This document shows positions 1 to 9,195 of a stretch of 64,000 nt of DNA, in pieces. Both the position numbers and the translations under genes were made by a program. The notes beneath the pieces were generated by a model. That model ran no database searches and was not told where the DNA came from. It saw only the letters and a list, made by a program, of their open reading frames with translations. The stretch's first letter is position 1; the number at the start of each line of letters is the position of its first letter. Source of the stretch: Prosthecodimorpha hirschii (GTDB taxonomy: Bacteria > Pseudomonadota > Alphaproteobacteria > Rhizobiales > Ancalomicrobiaceae); assembly GCF_001305515.1 (NCBI RefSeq), contig NZ_LJYW01000001.1, forward strand, positions 4,359,934-4,423,933. The letters run 5' to 3'.

Positions 1-208
1 CCCGGCCGCCGGGGTTCCGGGCGCGCGCGACGCCGGGTGCCGGGTGCCGGCGAAGGCCGGTTGCCGGCGCGGCCGGTCGCCGGCGCGGGCCGGCCAAGCG
101 GCCTGGGCATAGCGGGGATCCGGCGTTTTGGTGATTTCCCCGCACCCCGTCCTGGATTAGGGTCCGGCCGGGGCGCACGAACCGGCTGCAACGGCCGAGG
201 GGCTGGAC
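1..208. other. GC-rich leader without a recognised gene
   Basis: This stretch is very rich in short GCCGG-type repeats (for example the tandem unit GCCGGGT around 33-50). No frame gives a recognisable protein. It may be the intergenic region upstream of the first gene. Confidence 0.4.
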
Positions 209-904
209 TTGAAGGGCGACAAGACATCGCAGTTCCGGCGCAGAACGGCGCCCGGTCTCGCCTTCGTGCTCGGTCTCGTGCTGCTGGCCGGCATGGTGCT
301 GTACTGGGTCGTGCTGGAGCGGGAGGACCGCGCCCTGCCGTCGGGCATCGCCGTCGCGTCGGGCGTGCTCACCGCCACGCAGGTGCCGGTGGCCAGCCCC
401 GGCGCCGGCACGGCGCTGCAGGTGCTGGTTCCGCCCGGCACGGCGGTCACGGCGGGAACGCCGATCCTGCGCCTGCGCGGCCGGACGGGCGAATTCCTGG
501 TTGTCACCCCGCGCGCGGGCCGCCTGGACCGTCTCGCGGTGCAGCCGAACGACGACATCGAGGCCGGCCGCGTCGTCGCGACCCTGACCGATCTGGCCGA
601 TCTCGCCATGATCGCCCCGTTTCCCGCCGAGACGGTCGGCCACCTGCCGATCGGCGCGGAGGCGCGGCTGGAGCTGTTTGGCTTCAAGACCAATGCGATC
701 CCGGCCCGCGTCGTCTCGGTGGTCGCCCAGGACGGCGGCGCCACGGCGCCGCAGCCGGCGGACGGCACCGCGGTTTCCGGACGCATGGTCACCGTCACCG
801 TGGAGGTGACCGACACGCGCAGCCTGCCGCTCGCCGCCGGCATGCGCGGCCGGGTCTATCTGCGCATCGCGGAAGGCGCGCCCTGGCCGGCCCGGATCCG
901 GTGA
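209..904 (+). CDS. Membrane-anchored HlyD/biotinyl-lipoyl-like protein
   Basis: This 231-residue protein has a basic N-terminus and one membrane segment at about residues 15-36, followed by a periplasmic part. That part has the glycine- and valine-rich beta pattern of a biotinyl-lipoyl hairpin (around VASPGAGTALQVLVPPG, then a second half near RLDRLAVQPNDDIEAG), then a beta-barrel-like region ending in MRGRVYL. This order is typical of membrane fusion proteins of HlyD/RND type. It is shorter than usual (family about 300-450 residues) and lacks the long coiled-coil hairpin. The start is a TTG preceded by a GAGG-containing stretch. No transporter partner lies beside it in the window, so its machine is unknown. 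Confidence 0.6.
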   Translation: MKGDKTSQFRRRTAPGLAFVLGLVLLAGMVLYWVVLEREDRALPSGIAVASGVLTATQVPVASPGAGTALQVLVPPGTAVTAGTPILRLRGRTGEFLVVTPRAGRLDRLAVQPNDDIEAGRVVATLTDLADLAMIAPFPAETVGHLPIGAEARLELFGFKTNAIPARVVSVVAQDGGATAPQPADGTAVSGRMVTVTVEVTDTRSLPLAAGMRGRVYLRIAEGAPWPARIR

Positions 905-925
905 GCCGGCCCCGCGACGGCGGCC

Positions 926-1681
926 TCAGAGATGCTGGCCGCCGTTGATGTGGATTTCCGAGCCGGTGATGTAGGAGCTCGAATCCGAGCACAGATAGTA
1001 GATGATGTCGGCGACCTCCTCGGGCCGGCCGAGGCGGCGCATCGGGATCTGTTCGACGATCTTCTCGGTGCCGGGCGACAGGATCGAGGTGTCGATCTCG
1101 CCGGGCGCGATGGCGTTGACGCGCACGCCATGGGGGCCGAGATCGTGCGCCATCTCGCGGGTCAGGCCGGCCAGCGCGGCCTTCGAGGTCGCATAGGCGG
1201 TGCCGGCGAAGGGATGCACCCGGGTGCCGGCGATCGACGAGACGTTGACGATCGAGCCGCCGGCCGCCTTCAGTTCCTTGAACAGGCCGCGGGCGAGCAG
1301 GACCGGCGCGTAGAAGTTCACGTGGAAGACCGAGTGCCACATGTCCATCGGCGTCGACAGCGAATCGAGCCGCTGCTTGTTCTTGTCCTTCGGGCTGATC
1401 GCCGCATTGTTGACGAGGCCGTGCAGCTTGCCGCCGGAGGATTCCAGCCGCCGCCGCATCTCCGCGATGGCGATGCCGACATTGACCGGATCGGCCAGGT
1501 CGACCTGGATGTGATCCTCCGGCCCCATCGGCCAGGGGCATTTGTCGGAAAAGGGCTGGCGCGAGCAGGTGATCACCCGCCAGCCGGCGGCCGAGAAGCG
1601 CTTCACCGTGGCATGGCCGATGCCGCGGCTGGCTCCGGTCAGCACGATGGTCTTGCGTTCGTCGAGCGCGGGCGCGGCCAT
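926..1681 (-). CDS. SDR family NAD(P)-dependent oxidoreductase
   Basis: This is a classical short-chain dehydrogenase/reductase of 251 residues. The nucleotide-binding motif TGASRGIG is at 15-22, the NNA structural motif is near 91-93, and the catalytic set is Ser148/149, Tyr163 and Lys167 (YATSK). The C-terminus ends in an INGGQHL tail typical of 3-oxoacyl-ACP-reductase-like members. I chose the ATG with a GAGGA ribosome binding site about 8 bases upstream; the longer open frame upstream is not gene-like. The substrate cannot be deduced. It lies downstream of the YnjBC-like importer genes on the same strand, separated by about 120 bases that contain a repeat-like sequence, so cotranscription is uncertain. 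Confidence 0.85.
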   Translation of the reverse strand: MAAPALDERKTIVLTGASRGIGHATVKRFSAAGWRVITCSRQPFSDKCPWPMGPEDHIQVDLADPVNVGIAIAEMRRRLESSGGKLHGLVNNAAISPKDKNKQRLDSLSTPMDMWHSVFHVNFYAPVLLARGLFKELKAAGGSIVNVSSIAGTRVHPFAGTAYATSKAALAGLTREMAHDLGPHGVRVNAIAPGEIDTSILSPGTEKIVEQIPMRRLGRPEEVADIIYYLCSDSSSYITGSEIHINGGQHL

Positions 1682-1760
1682 GTCGGTCCTCGGAAGTCTG
1701 GAAATCTGGGTGTGATATGGGGGCGGCGGCGGCGGAGCGCGACCGGCATTCGGCCGGACC

Positions 1761-1805
1761 TTAGAGCATTTTGCGCGCTTCAGGAAATCGCTTTGGAGAG
1801 ATCGC
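1761..1805. repeat. Possible short intergenic repeat
   Basis: The sequence beginning TTAGAGCATTTTGCGCGC lies between the SDR and permease genes. It resembles the AGAGCATTTT-type intergenic elements I associate with Rhizobiales genomes. Only one copy is seen here, so this rests on resemblance alone. Confidence 0.3.
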
Positions 1806-3479
1806 TCAGGCGGAAACGGGACGTCTGCGCCTGCGCGCGATGGCCCGGACGGCGAGCCCGGCCAGGGCGAATCCGGCAAAGGGCAGCAGGGCTTGGACCA
1901 GGGCCGTGGCGCCGGTGACGCGCCGGTCGGCGCCGCCGGCGAGCGCCACGGTCTCGGTCGTGATGGTGGCGACGCGCCCGCCGCCGAGCACCAGGGTCGG
2001 CAGGTAGAGGGCGATGCTGACCGCGAAGCCGACCGCCGCGGCGGTCAGGATCGGGCGGGCCAGCAGGGGCAGGCGGACGGCGACGAGGCGCCTGAGCGGC
2101 CCGGCCCCGAGGCTCGCCGCGACCGGCTCCAGGCGCGGGTCGAGCCCGCTCCAGGGACCGGCGAGCGAGAGATGGACGTAGGGCACGATCTGCGCGACAT
2201 GGCCGATCAGGACCGTCGCCGGCCCGGGCGGCAGGCCGGCCGCCGCCAGGGCGACATCGAGGCCGAACAGCCAGCTCGTTTCCGGCACCAGGATCGGCAG
2301 GAACAGAAGCACCGCCACGCGCCCGGCCGGGCGGGCGCCGGGCGGCGTCCCGGCGAGGAGCACGATCACCGCCGTCAGCGCGATCGCGGCGGCGGCGAGG
2401 CCGAGCCCGGCGCTGGTCCGGATCGGGCCGGCCAGGACGGGGGCGAGGCCCGACCAGGTGGCGAGCGACCAGCCGTCGGGCAGCACCGCGGGAAACCGCC
2501 AGGCGGTCGCGACCGACCACAGCGCCAGCGCCGCGGCCCCGAGGCCGATCGTGGCGACCGGCAGCAGCACCACGAGGCCGACCAGGACCCGCGCCGCGCG
2601 ATCGTCGATCCGCCGCCGCCCCGACACGGCCGCGGCCGCGAGCCGGCGCCGGATCGCGGCCTCTACGCCGAGGACCGCCAGCGCGGCGATTCCGGTCACC
2701 ATCGCCTGCAGGACCGCACCGGCGGCGGCGACCGTCCGCATCGACAGATCGGGCTCGGCGAACCAGCGCAGCACCCGGACCGGCAGGGTCGCCGGGCCGG
2801 TCGGGCCGAGGATCAGCGCCATGTCGACCGATCCGCTGGCATAGGCGGCGACCGCCAGCAGCGGCAGGCGGATGCGCGGCAGGAGCCGCGGCGCGACGGC
2901 GACCAGGAACCCCTTCATGCGCCCGTAGCCGAAGCCCGCCGCCACCTCCCGGGCCTGATCCGGAGCGATCTGCGGCAGGGCGGCGAGCGCGACCAGCAGG
3001 AGGAACGGCACCTCCTTGGCGACCAGTCCGGCCAGCAGGGCGAGGCCGAGCGGATCGTTGACGAGGGTCAGGTCCGGTGGCCGGTCGAAGCCGGTCGCCC
3101 AGGGCGACAGCAGGCGCAGGAGCCAGCCCGACGGCGCGATCAGGAAGGCAAGCCCGAAGGCGGCGGCGGCATGCGGGATCGAGAGCAGCGGGCCGATCAG
3201 CCGGACGAGGAGCCGGAACGGCCGCGTGCCGTGGCAGGCGGCCAGCCCGAGCAGCACGATGGCGAGCGACAGCGTCGCGGCGGCGATGCCGAGCGCCAGC
3301 GCGGTCGCGGCCGAACGGGCGAGGCCCGGCATGGCGAGCAGGCGGACCCAGGCGTCGAGCGACGGGCCGTGCGCGCCGATCGCGGGCAGGTGCCCGAAGG
3401 CCGGCAGCAGCGTCCCGGCCAGTCCGAGCCCGACCGTCCCGACAAGTCCGGCCAGCACCAGGATGGCGGCGAGGCGCAT
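1806..3479 (-). CDS. ABC transporter permease, double-length (YnjC-like)
   Basis: This 557-residue, very hydrophobic protein contains two copies of the binding-protein-dependent permease domain, with roughly twelve membrane segments. Each half has an EAA-type loop: around EVAAGFGYGRMKGF in the first half and PVAASLGAGPLRRL in the second. Duplicated permeases of this size paired with an upstream YnjB-type binding protein match the YnjBCD importer family, whose substrate is not firmly established. The start lies 4 bases after the stop of the binding-protein gene, so the two form an operon. No ATPase (YnjD) gene follows; the next gene is an SDR. Confidence 0.8.
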   Translation of the reverse strand: MRLAAILVLAGLVGTVGLGLAGTLLPAFGHLPAIGAHGPSLDAWVRLLAMPGLARSAATALALGIAAATLSLAIVLLGLAACHGTRPFRLLVRLIGPLLSIPHAAAAFGLAFLIAPSGWLLRLLSPWATGFDRPPDLTLVNDPLGLALLAGLVAKEVPFLLLVALAALPQIAPDQAREVAAGFGYGRMKGFLVAVAPRLLPRIRLPLLAVAAYASGSVDMALILGPTGPATLPVRVLRWFAEPDLSMRTVAAAGAVLQAMVTGIAALAVLGVEAAIRRRLAAAAVSGRRRIDDRAARVLVGLVVLLPVATIGLGAAALALWSVATAWRFPAVLPDGWSLATWSGLAPVLAGPIRTSAGLGLAAAAIALTAVIVLLAGTPPGARPAGRVAVLLFLPILVPETSWLFGLDVALAAAGLPPGPATVLIGHVAQIVPYVHLSLAGPWSGLDPRLEPVAASLGAGPLRRLVAVRLPLLARPILTAAAVGFAVSIALYLPTLVLGGGRVATITTETVALAGGADRRVTGATALVQALLPFAGFALAGLAVRAIARRRRRPVSA

Positions 3480-3483
3480 CCTC

Positions 3484-4704
3484 TCAGCGCACGGCGTAGC
3501 GCTGCGCCCAGGCCGCCGCCAGGGCGGTCGTCCAGCTCGGATGCGGTTCGGGCAGGACCGGACCGAGCGCTTCCGGCGCGAGGCTTGCCGCGCCGAGATC
3601 GAGCGCGCGGAACCGGACCCGGTCGGCCTCCGGCAGCCGGTCGACGGCGAGCACGGTCGGGTCGCCCCAGCGGTTCGGGTCCTGCTTGGCGGCCTGCGCC
3701 TCCGGCGACATCAGGAAATCGGCCAGCACCAGCGCGCCGGCCTTGGCCTTGGCATTGAACGGGATGGCCACGAAATGCGTGTTGCCGAGCGTGCCGCCGA
3801 CGAGCGTGAAGCTTCGCACCGTCGCCGGCAGTTCGCCGGAGCGGACGGCGGTCGCCGCATCGCCCGGATTGAAGGTGAAGCCGATATCGGTCTCGCCGTC
3901 GGCGACCAGCCGCCGCAAGGCCGCGACCGTGGCCGGGAACACCTTGCCCTGACGCCAGAGATGCGGGTGCAGCGCGTCCAGATAGGCGAAGACCGGCGCG
4001 AAGCGCGCTTGCGCCTCGGCCGGGTCGAGCGGGCGGGCGAGGGCGGCGCGGTCGGCGGTCTGGGTCACCAGGATCTGCTTCAGGAAGGTCGTGCCGAGGA
4101 AGTCGGGCGGCTCCGGATAGGTGAAGCGGCCGGGATGGCGGCGGGCGAAATCGGCCAGCGCCTCGAGCGAGGCCGGCGGGCTCGGCACGCGGGCGGTGTC
4201 GGCATAGAAGGTCAGCTGCGCCATGCCCCAGGGCGCCTCCATGCCGTCGGTCGGGAGGGTGAAGTCGGCGACGGTGGTCGGCTTGCCGGCCACGTCGACA
4301 TGGCGCCAGTTCGGCAGGCGCGTCGCCCAGCCGGTCGGCCAGAGCAGGCCGGCGGTCTTCATGGCGGCGAAATTCGCGCCGTTGATCCAGACCAGGTCGA
4401 CGCTGCCGTCGCGGTCGCGCCCGGCCGACTTTTCGGCGAGCACCCGCGAAACCACCGCGGCGGTCTCGGCGACCTTGACGTGGACCACCTCGACCCCGAA
4501 GCGCGCCTTCGCCTCGCGGCCGGCCCAGGCGATATAGTCGTTGATGCGCGTCTCCCCGCCCCAGGCGTGGAAATAGACCGTCTGTCCCCGGGCGGCGCCG
4601 AGCACGGCGGGCCAGTCGGCCGGATCGGGATCGGCCGCGCGGGCGGCGGTCAGGCCGAGGCCGAGGGCACTTCCGATCAGGGCGGCGAGGAGGCGGGCGA
4701 GCAT
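3484..4704 (-). CDS. ABC transporter substrate-binding protein (YnjB-like)
   Basis: This 406-residue periplasmic binding protein starts with a clear signal peptide (MLARLLAALIGSALGLGL, ending near AARA). The mature protein begins with the family pattern GQTVYFHAWGGETRINDYI and contains VDLVWINGANF, typical of YnjB-type extracellular solute-binding proteins. The start at 4704 was chosen because it begins the signal peptide. It is the first gene of the two-gene operon with the permease. The substrate is unknown; YnjB relatives have been linked only loosely to thiamine or metal import. Confidence 0.8.
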   Translation of the reverse strand: MLARLLAALIGSALGLGLTAARAADPDPADWPAVLGAARGQTVYFHAWGGETRINDYIAWAGREAKARFGVEVVHVKVAETAAVVSRVLAEKSAGRDRDGSVDLVWINGANFAAMKTAGLLWPTGWATRLPNWRHVDVAGKPTTVADFTLPTDGMEAPWGMAQLTFYADTARVPSPPASLEALADFARRHPGRFTYPEPPDFLGTTFLKQILVTQTADRAALARPLDPAEAQARFAPVFAYLDALHPHLWRQGKVFPATVAALRRLVADGETDIGFTFNPGDAATAVRSGELPATVRSFTLVGGTLGNTHFVAIPFNAKAKAGALVLADFLMSPEAQAAKQDPNRWGDPTVLAVDRLPEADRVRFRALDLGAASLAPEALGPVLPEPHPSWTTALAAAWAQRYAVR

Positions 4705-4910
4705 CGGGCGGGTCTCCGGGTCGGCGGCAGGCCGTGCCGCCCACCGGATAGATCGCGCGTCGTCGCCGCGGTCAAGCCGCGCGGGGCTGCACGGTTCCGT
4801 GTCCGAACGGCGGTCAGTTGCGTGATCCGCGGCGTCCGGTGCCGCGGTCCGCGGTATGCCGTGCCGCCATGGCCGCGTGTCGCCGCCAAGCCTTCTGTTC
4901 CGTTGTTCCG

Positions 4911-5381
4911 TCAGATCGGCAGCATGTCGGTCGCCTTGACCTCCTCCATGACCGCATAGGTGCGGGTCTCGCGCACGCCCGGTAGGGCGAGGATGACGTC
5001 GGCCAGAAAATGCCGGTAGGCGGCCATGTCGCGCACCCGGGACTTGATCAGGTAGTCGAACCCGCCGGCGACCATGTGGCACTCCATCACCTCGGGCGCG
5101 CGGGCGACGGCCGCCGCGAAGGCATCGAACACGTCCGGGCTGGTCCGGTCGAGCATGACCTCGACGAAGACCAGGAGGCCGCGGCCGAGCTTCTGCGGAT
5201 CGAGCCGGGCGCCGTAGCCGCGCACGAAGCCGTCGCGGGTCAGCCGCTTCAGTCGCTCCGAGACGGCCGTCGCCGACAGTCCGACCCGCTCGGCGAGATC
5301 GGTCGTCGTGATGCGCCCGTCCATCTGCAGGATGGAGAGGATGCGGCGGTCGATTCGGTCTATGGGGATTTCACTATTCAT
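4911..5381 (-). CDS. putR: Lrp/AsnC family regulator, probable PutR
   Basis: This 156-residue protein has an N-terminal winged helix-turn-helix (IDRIDRRILSILQMDGRI, recognition helix around SATAVSERLKRL) and a C-terminal RAM ligand-binding domain (the segment VMECHMVAGGFDYLIK is characteristic). It is transcribed divergently from putA with about 110 bases between them. In alphaproteobacteria an Lrp-type PutR activates putA in response to proline, so this is the likely role. Another in-frame ATG lies 12 bases upstream. Function is inferred from family and position; no operator was identified with confidence. Confidence 0.88.
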   Translation of the reverse strand: MNSEIPIDRIDRRILSILQMDGRITTTDLAERVGLSATAVSERLKRLTRDGFVRGYGARLDPQKLGRGLLVFVEVMLDRTSPDVFDAFAAAVARAPEVMECHMVAGGFDYLIKSRVRDMAAYRHFLADVILALPGVRETRTYAVMEEVKATDMLPI

Positions 5382-5493
5382 ACCGCCGATCATAGCGAAA
5401 TTGCCGGACCGATGTCTCCATCTTTGGTGAAAGCCGCGGCCATTCCTGGCGTATGATGGGACATCCTCATTGCCCGACCGTCCGGAGCCGACC

Positions 5494-8400
5494 ATGGCCG
5501 CAGCCGCCGACCTTTCCGCCGCCCGTCCCGCACCGTTCCGCGCCGCCTTCGCGCCCGACGACCGCGGTCTGGTCGCGCGCCTGATCGAGGAGACCCGGCT
5601 GGTCGAATCCGCCGAGGCGCGCATCGATGCGGAGGCGACCCGGCTGATCGAGGCGATCCGGACCGACCGCAATGCCTTCGGGGTCGAGGAGTTCCTGCGC
5701 GAATACTCGCTGTCCACCAAGGAGGGCCTCGCCCTGATGGTGCTCGCCGAGGCGCTCCTGCGCGTGCCGGATCCGGAGACGACCGACCGGCTGATCGAGG
5801 ACAAGCTGCGCCAGGCCAATTTCGAGGGCCACGAGCGCAAGTCCGACGGCTGGCTGGTCTCCGCCTCGACCTGGGCGATGGGCCTGACCGCCCGCATCCT
5901 GCAGCCGGGCGACACGCCGGAGGGCATTCTCGGCGGCCTGGTCAAGCGGCTCGGCCAGCCGGCGGTGCGCACCGCCGCCCGCCAGGCGATGCGGGTGATG
6001 GGCCACCAGTTCGTGCTCGGCGAGACGATCGACGACGCGCTCGGCCGGGCCCGCACGCTCGAAGCCAAGGGCTACCGCCATTCCTACGACATGCTCGGCG
6101 AGGGCGCCCGCACCGCCGCCGATGCCGACCGCTACCTCGCCTCCTATGCCGGCGCGATCGAGAAGATCGGCAAGGCCGCGGGGTCGTCCGCGCTGCCGGC
6201 GCGTCCGGGCATCTCGGTCAAGCTGTCGGCGCTGCATCCGCGCTACGAGGCGGTCAACCAGGAGCGCGTGATGCGCGAACTGGTGCCGCGTATGATCGAT
6301 CTCGCCCGGTCCGCCAAGGCCTACGACCTCAATCTGACGGTCGATGCCGAGGAGGCCGACCGGCTGGAACTGTCGCTCGACGTGATCGCCGCCGTGTTGG
6401 CCGACCCGACGCTGGCCGGCTGGCACGGCTTCGGCCTCGCCATCCAGGCCTACCAGAAGCGCGCGCCGGAGGTGGTCGAGTGGATCGGCGGCCTCGCCGA
6501 GGCCTATGGCCGGCGACTGATGGTGCGCCTGGTCAAGGGCGCCTATTGGGATACCGAGGTGAAGCGCGCGCAGGAGCGCGGGCTCGCCGGCTATCCGGTC
6601 TTCACCCGCAAGGCGGCGACCGATCTCTCCTATCTGGCCTGCGCCCGCCGCCTGCTCGCCCGGCGCGACCGCATCTATCCGCAATTCGCGACCCACAACG
6701 CGCTGACCGTCGCCCAGATCATGGAACTCGGCGGCCACGACGCGCGCGCCGGCGGCCGGGCCGCGGCGGCCTCGCTCGGCTTCGAGTTCCAGCGCCTGCA
6801 CGGCATGGGCGAGAGCCTCTACCGCGCCGTGACCGAGCAGGAGGGCGTGCCCTGCCGGATCTATGCCCCGGTCGGCGGCCATCGCGACCTGCTCGCCTAT
6901 CTGGTCCGCCGCCTCCTGGAGAACGGCGCCAACTCGTCCTTCGTCGCCAAGGTCGGCGACGATGCGGTGCCGATCCGCACGCTCCTGACCCGCCCGTCCG
7001 AATGGCTCGAGGGCGGCGCCCGCGCGGTGCATCCGCGCATCCCGCTGCCGCGCGATCTCTACGGCACCACCCGGCGCAACTCCCGCGGCGTCGAATTCGG
7101 CGTCGCGGCCGACCGCGACCTGATGCTGAAGGAGGTCTGGTCGTTCCGTGCCGACGAGATCGCCGCCGCCCCGATCGTCGACGGCCGCCATGTCGCCGGC
7201 GACGCGCGTCCGGTCGTCTCGCCGGTCGACGGCAAGACCCGCGTCGGCAGCGTGGTCGAGGCCGATGCGGCGACCGCGATCCGCGCCATGGAGGCGGCCC
7301 GGCGCGGCTTCCCGGCCTGGTCGGCGACCCCGGTCGAAACCCGCGCGGCCGCGCTCGAGCGGGCGGCCGATCTGATCGAGGGCAACCGCGACCGCTATCT
7401 GGCGCTGCTCGCCCGCGAGGCCGGCAAGACGCTCGCCGACGGGCTCGCCGAGGTGCGCGAGGCGGCCGATTTCTGCCGCTTCTACGCCGCGGAGGCGCGC
7501 CGGGTGTTCCGCGACGGCGGCACCGTGCTGGCCGGCCCGACCGGCGAGGAGAACCGCTTCCGCCATCGCGGCCGCGGCGTGATCGTGACCATCTCGCCCT
7601 GGAACTTCCCGCTCGCCATCTTCCTCGGCCAGACCGCGGCCGCGCTGGTCGCCGGCAATGCGGTCGTCGCCAAGCCGGCCGAGCAGACGCCGCTCGTCGC
7701 CCACGAGACCGTGCGCCTGCTCCATGCCGCCGGCATTCCCGAGGAGGCGCTGCATCTGGTGCCGGGCGACGGCCGCGTCGGGGCGGCGCTGGTCGCCCAT
7801 CCGGCGGTCGCCGGCATCGCCTTCACGGGCTCGACCGAGGTGGCGCGCATCATCAACCGCACGCTCGCCGACAAGCCCGGCCCGATCGTGCCGCTGATCG
7901 CCGAGACCGGCGGCATCAACGCCATGATCGTCGACGCCACCGCGCTGCCCGAGCAGGTCACCGACGACGTGGTGATGAGCGCCTTCCGCTCGGCCGGCCA
8001 GCGCTGCTCGGCCCTGCGCCTGCTCTACCTGCAGGAGGATGTCGCGCCGCGCATGCTGGAGATGATCGAGGGCGCGGCGCGCGAGATGCGGCTCGGCGAT
8101 CCGTCCGATCCGGCGGTCGACATCGGTCCGGTGATCGATTCCGAGGCCAAGGACCGGCTCGACGCCCATGTGGCGCGCGAGAAGGCCGCCGGCCGGGTCG
8201 CGTTCGAGGGCACCCTGCCGGCCGGCGCCTATGCGGCCGGCACCTGGGTGGCACCGACCATCGTCCGCCTCGCCCGTGCCGAGGACCTGACCCAGGAGGT
8301 GTTCGGCCCGGTGCTGCATGTCGTCACCTGGAAGGCCGGCGATCTCGATCGCGTGCTCGACGGCATCGGCGCGACCGGCTACGGCCTGACGCTCGGCGTC

Positions 8401-8649
8401 CATTCGCGCATCGACGCCACCATCGCCCGCGTCTGCGAGCGCCTGCCGACCGGCAACATCTACGTCAACCGCAACATGATCGGCGCGGTCGTCGGCGTGC
8501 AGCCCTTCGGCGGCTCCGGCCTCTCCGGCACCGGCCCCAAGGCCGGCGGCCCCGACTATCTCCTGCGCTTCGCCCTCGAACAGGCCATCTCCACCAACAC
8601 CGCCGCCGCCGGCGGCAATGCCAGCCTCATCGCCATGGGCGAGGAGTGA
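5494..8649 (+). CDS. putA: Bifunctional proline dehydrogenase / L-glutamate gamma-semialdehyde dehydrogenase
   Basis: PutA oxidises proline to P5C with FAD and then to glutamate with NAD. The 1051-residue protein has an N-terminal helical part, a PRODH barrel (KLSALHPRYEA, RLVKGAYWDTEVKRA near residue 346, FEFQRLHGMGE) and a P5C dehydrogenase domain (ISPWNFPLAIF; general base Glu804 in AETGGINA; catalytic Cys838 in SAGQRCSALR). It lacks the N-terminal ribbon-helix-helix of the roughly 1320-residue enterobacterial PutA, which fits regulation by the separate divergent regulator. I chose the ATG with GGAG upstream; a TTG 24 bases earlier is also open. The end is intact. Confidence 0.96.
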   Translation: MAAAADLSAARPAPFRAAFAPDDRGLVARLIEETRLVESAEARIDAEATRLIEAIRTDRNAFGVEEFLREYSLSTKEGLALMVLAEALLRVPDPETTDRLIEDKLRQANFEGHERKSDGWLVSASTWAMGLTARILQPGDTPEGILGGLVKRLGQPAVRTAARQAMRVMGHQFVLGETIDDALGRARTLEAKGYRHSYDMLGEGARTAADADRYLASYAGAIEKIGKAAGSSALPARPGISVKLSALHPRYEAVNQERVMRELVPRMIDLARSAKAYDLNLTVDAEEADRLELSLDVIAAVLADPTLAGWHGFGLAIQAYQKRAPEVVEWIGGLAEAYGRRLMVRLVKGAYWDTEVKRAQERGLAGYPVFTRKAATDLSYLACARRLLARRDRIYPQFATHNALTVAQIMELGGHDARAGGRAAAASLGFEFQRLHGMGESLYRAVTEQEGVPCRIYAPVGGHRDLLAYLVRRLLENGANSSFVAKVGDDAVPIRTLLTRPSEWLEGGARAVHPRIPLPRDLYGTTRRNSRGVEFGVAADRDLMLKEVWSFRADEIAAAPIVDGRHVAGDARPVVSPVDGKTRVGSVVEADAATAIRAMEAARRGFPAWSATPVETRAAALERAADLIEGNRDRYLALLAREAGKTLADGLAEVREAADFCRFYAAEARRVFRDGGTVLAGPTGEENRFRHRGRGVIVTISPWNFPLAIFLGQTAAALVAGNAVVAKPAEQTPLVAHETVRLLHAAGIPEEALHLVPGDGRVGAALVAHPAVAGIAFTGSTEVARIINRTLADKPGPIVPLIAETGGINAMIVDATALPEQVTDDVVMSAFRSAGQRCSALRLLYLQEDVAPRMLEMIEGAAREMRLGDPSDPAVDIGPVIDSEAKDRLDAHVAREKAAGRVAFEGTLPAGAYAAGTWVAPTIVRLARAEDLTQEVFGPVLHVVTWKAGDLDRVLDGIGATGYGLTLGVHSRIDATIARVCERLPTGNIYVNRNMIGAVVGVQPFGGSGLSGTGPKAGGPDYLLRFALEQAISTNTAAAGGNASLIAMGEE

Positions 8650-8762
8650 TGGGGGACGACGCGGCACCTGGGAGAGCTTCCAGGCGTCCTGATGGTTTTC
8701 GGACATGAGAAGAAGTCGGCCATCATTGGCTCTCTGAACCCTTGTGTCCGGCCTTGTTCTTG

Positions 8763-8778
8763 ATATCGTCAGCGATAT
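8763..8778. promoter_or_regulatory. Probable autoregulatory operator of PIN/RHH module
   Basis: A perfect inverted repeat, ATATCG-TCAG-CGATAT, spans the start codon of the PIN toxin gene. Ribbon-helix-helix antitoxins commonly bind such short palindromes at their own promoter, and the downstream gene encodes one. The operator role is inference. Confidence 0.5.
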
Positions 8779-9193
8779 GAGGGTGGTTCTGGATACCAGC
8801 GTCCTCGTCTCGGCAGTCCGCTCGCCAAAGGGCGTGTCAGCGCATCTTGTGCGGCTGGCTTTGCTGCGACGTTTGGAAATGGCGGTCAGCGTCGCGCTGT
8901 TCCTGGAATATGAAGCCGTGCTGTCCCGCCCGGAGCATCTGGCTGCCGCGGGAGCGAGTCTCGCGGAGGTCTCCAATCTCATGAACGCCCTGGCCGGGGT
9001 GGCGGTCCAGGTCGAAGTGAGTTTCCTGTGGCGTCCGCAGTTGCGCGACCCGGACGACGATATGGTGCTGGAAGCGGCCGTGAATGGGCAGGCGGAGGCA
9101 ATCGTGACCTTCAACCCTCGCGATTTTCATGGAACGCGAAGCGGGTTCGGGATCGATGTCCTGCTGCCGGCCGAATGTGTACGGAGGATCTGA
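8777..9193 (+). CDS. PIN-domain toxin of a toxin-antitoxin pair
   Basis: This 138-residue protein of the putative PIN toxin family starts MRVVLDTSVLVSAVRSPKG. The conserved first acidic residue is in LDTSVLVSA, and a later acidic cluster is in LRDPDDDMVLEAA, followed by IVTFNPRDF. PIN toxins are Mg-dependent ribonucleases. The ATG at 8777 gives the standard family N-terminus but has no visible ribosome binding site and sits inside a palindrome; a GTG at 8744 is an alternative. The antitoxin gene follows immediately, so the toxin is first in the operon, the reverse of the usual vapBC order. Confidence 0.82.
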   Translation: MRVVLDTSVLVSAVRSPKGVSAHLVRLALLRRLEMAVSVALFLEYEAVLSRPEHLAAAGASLAEVSNLMNALAGVAVQVEVSFLWRPQLRDPDDDMVLEAAVNGQAEAIVTFNPRDFHGTRSGFGIDVLLPAECVRRI

Positions 9194-9195
9194 TC

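Noticed and set aside
5467-9114. Very long open frame antisense to putA (about 1200 codons)
   Set aside because: It mirrors the putA frame in GC-rich DNA, has no family pattern or start signal, and consists of Arg/Asp/Gly/His-rich low-complexity protein typical of shadows.
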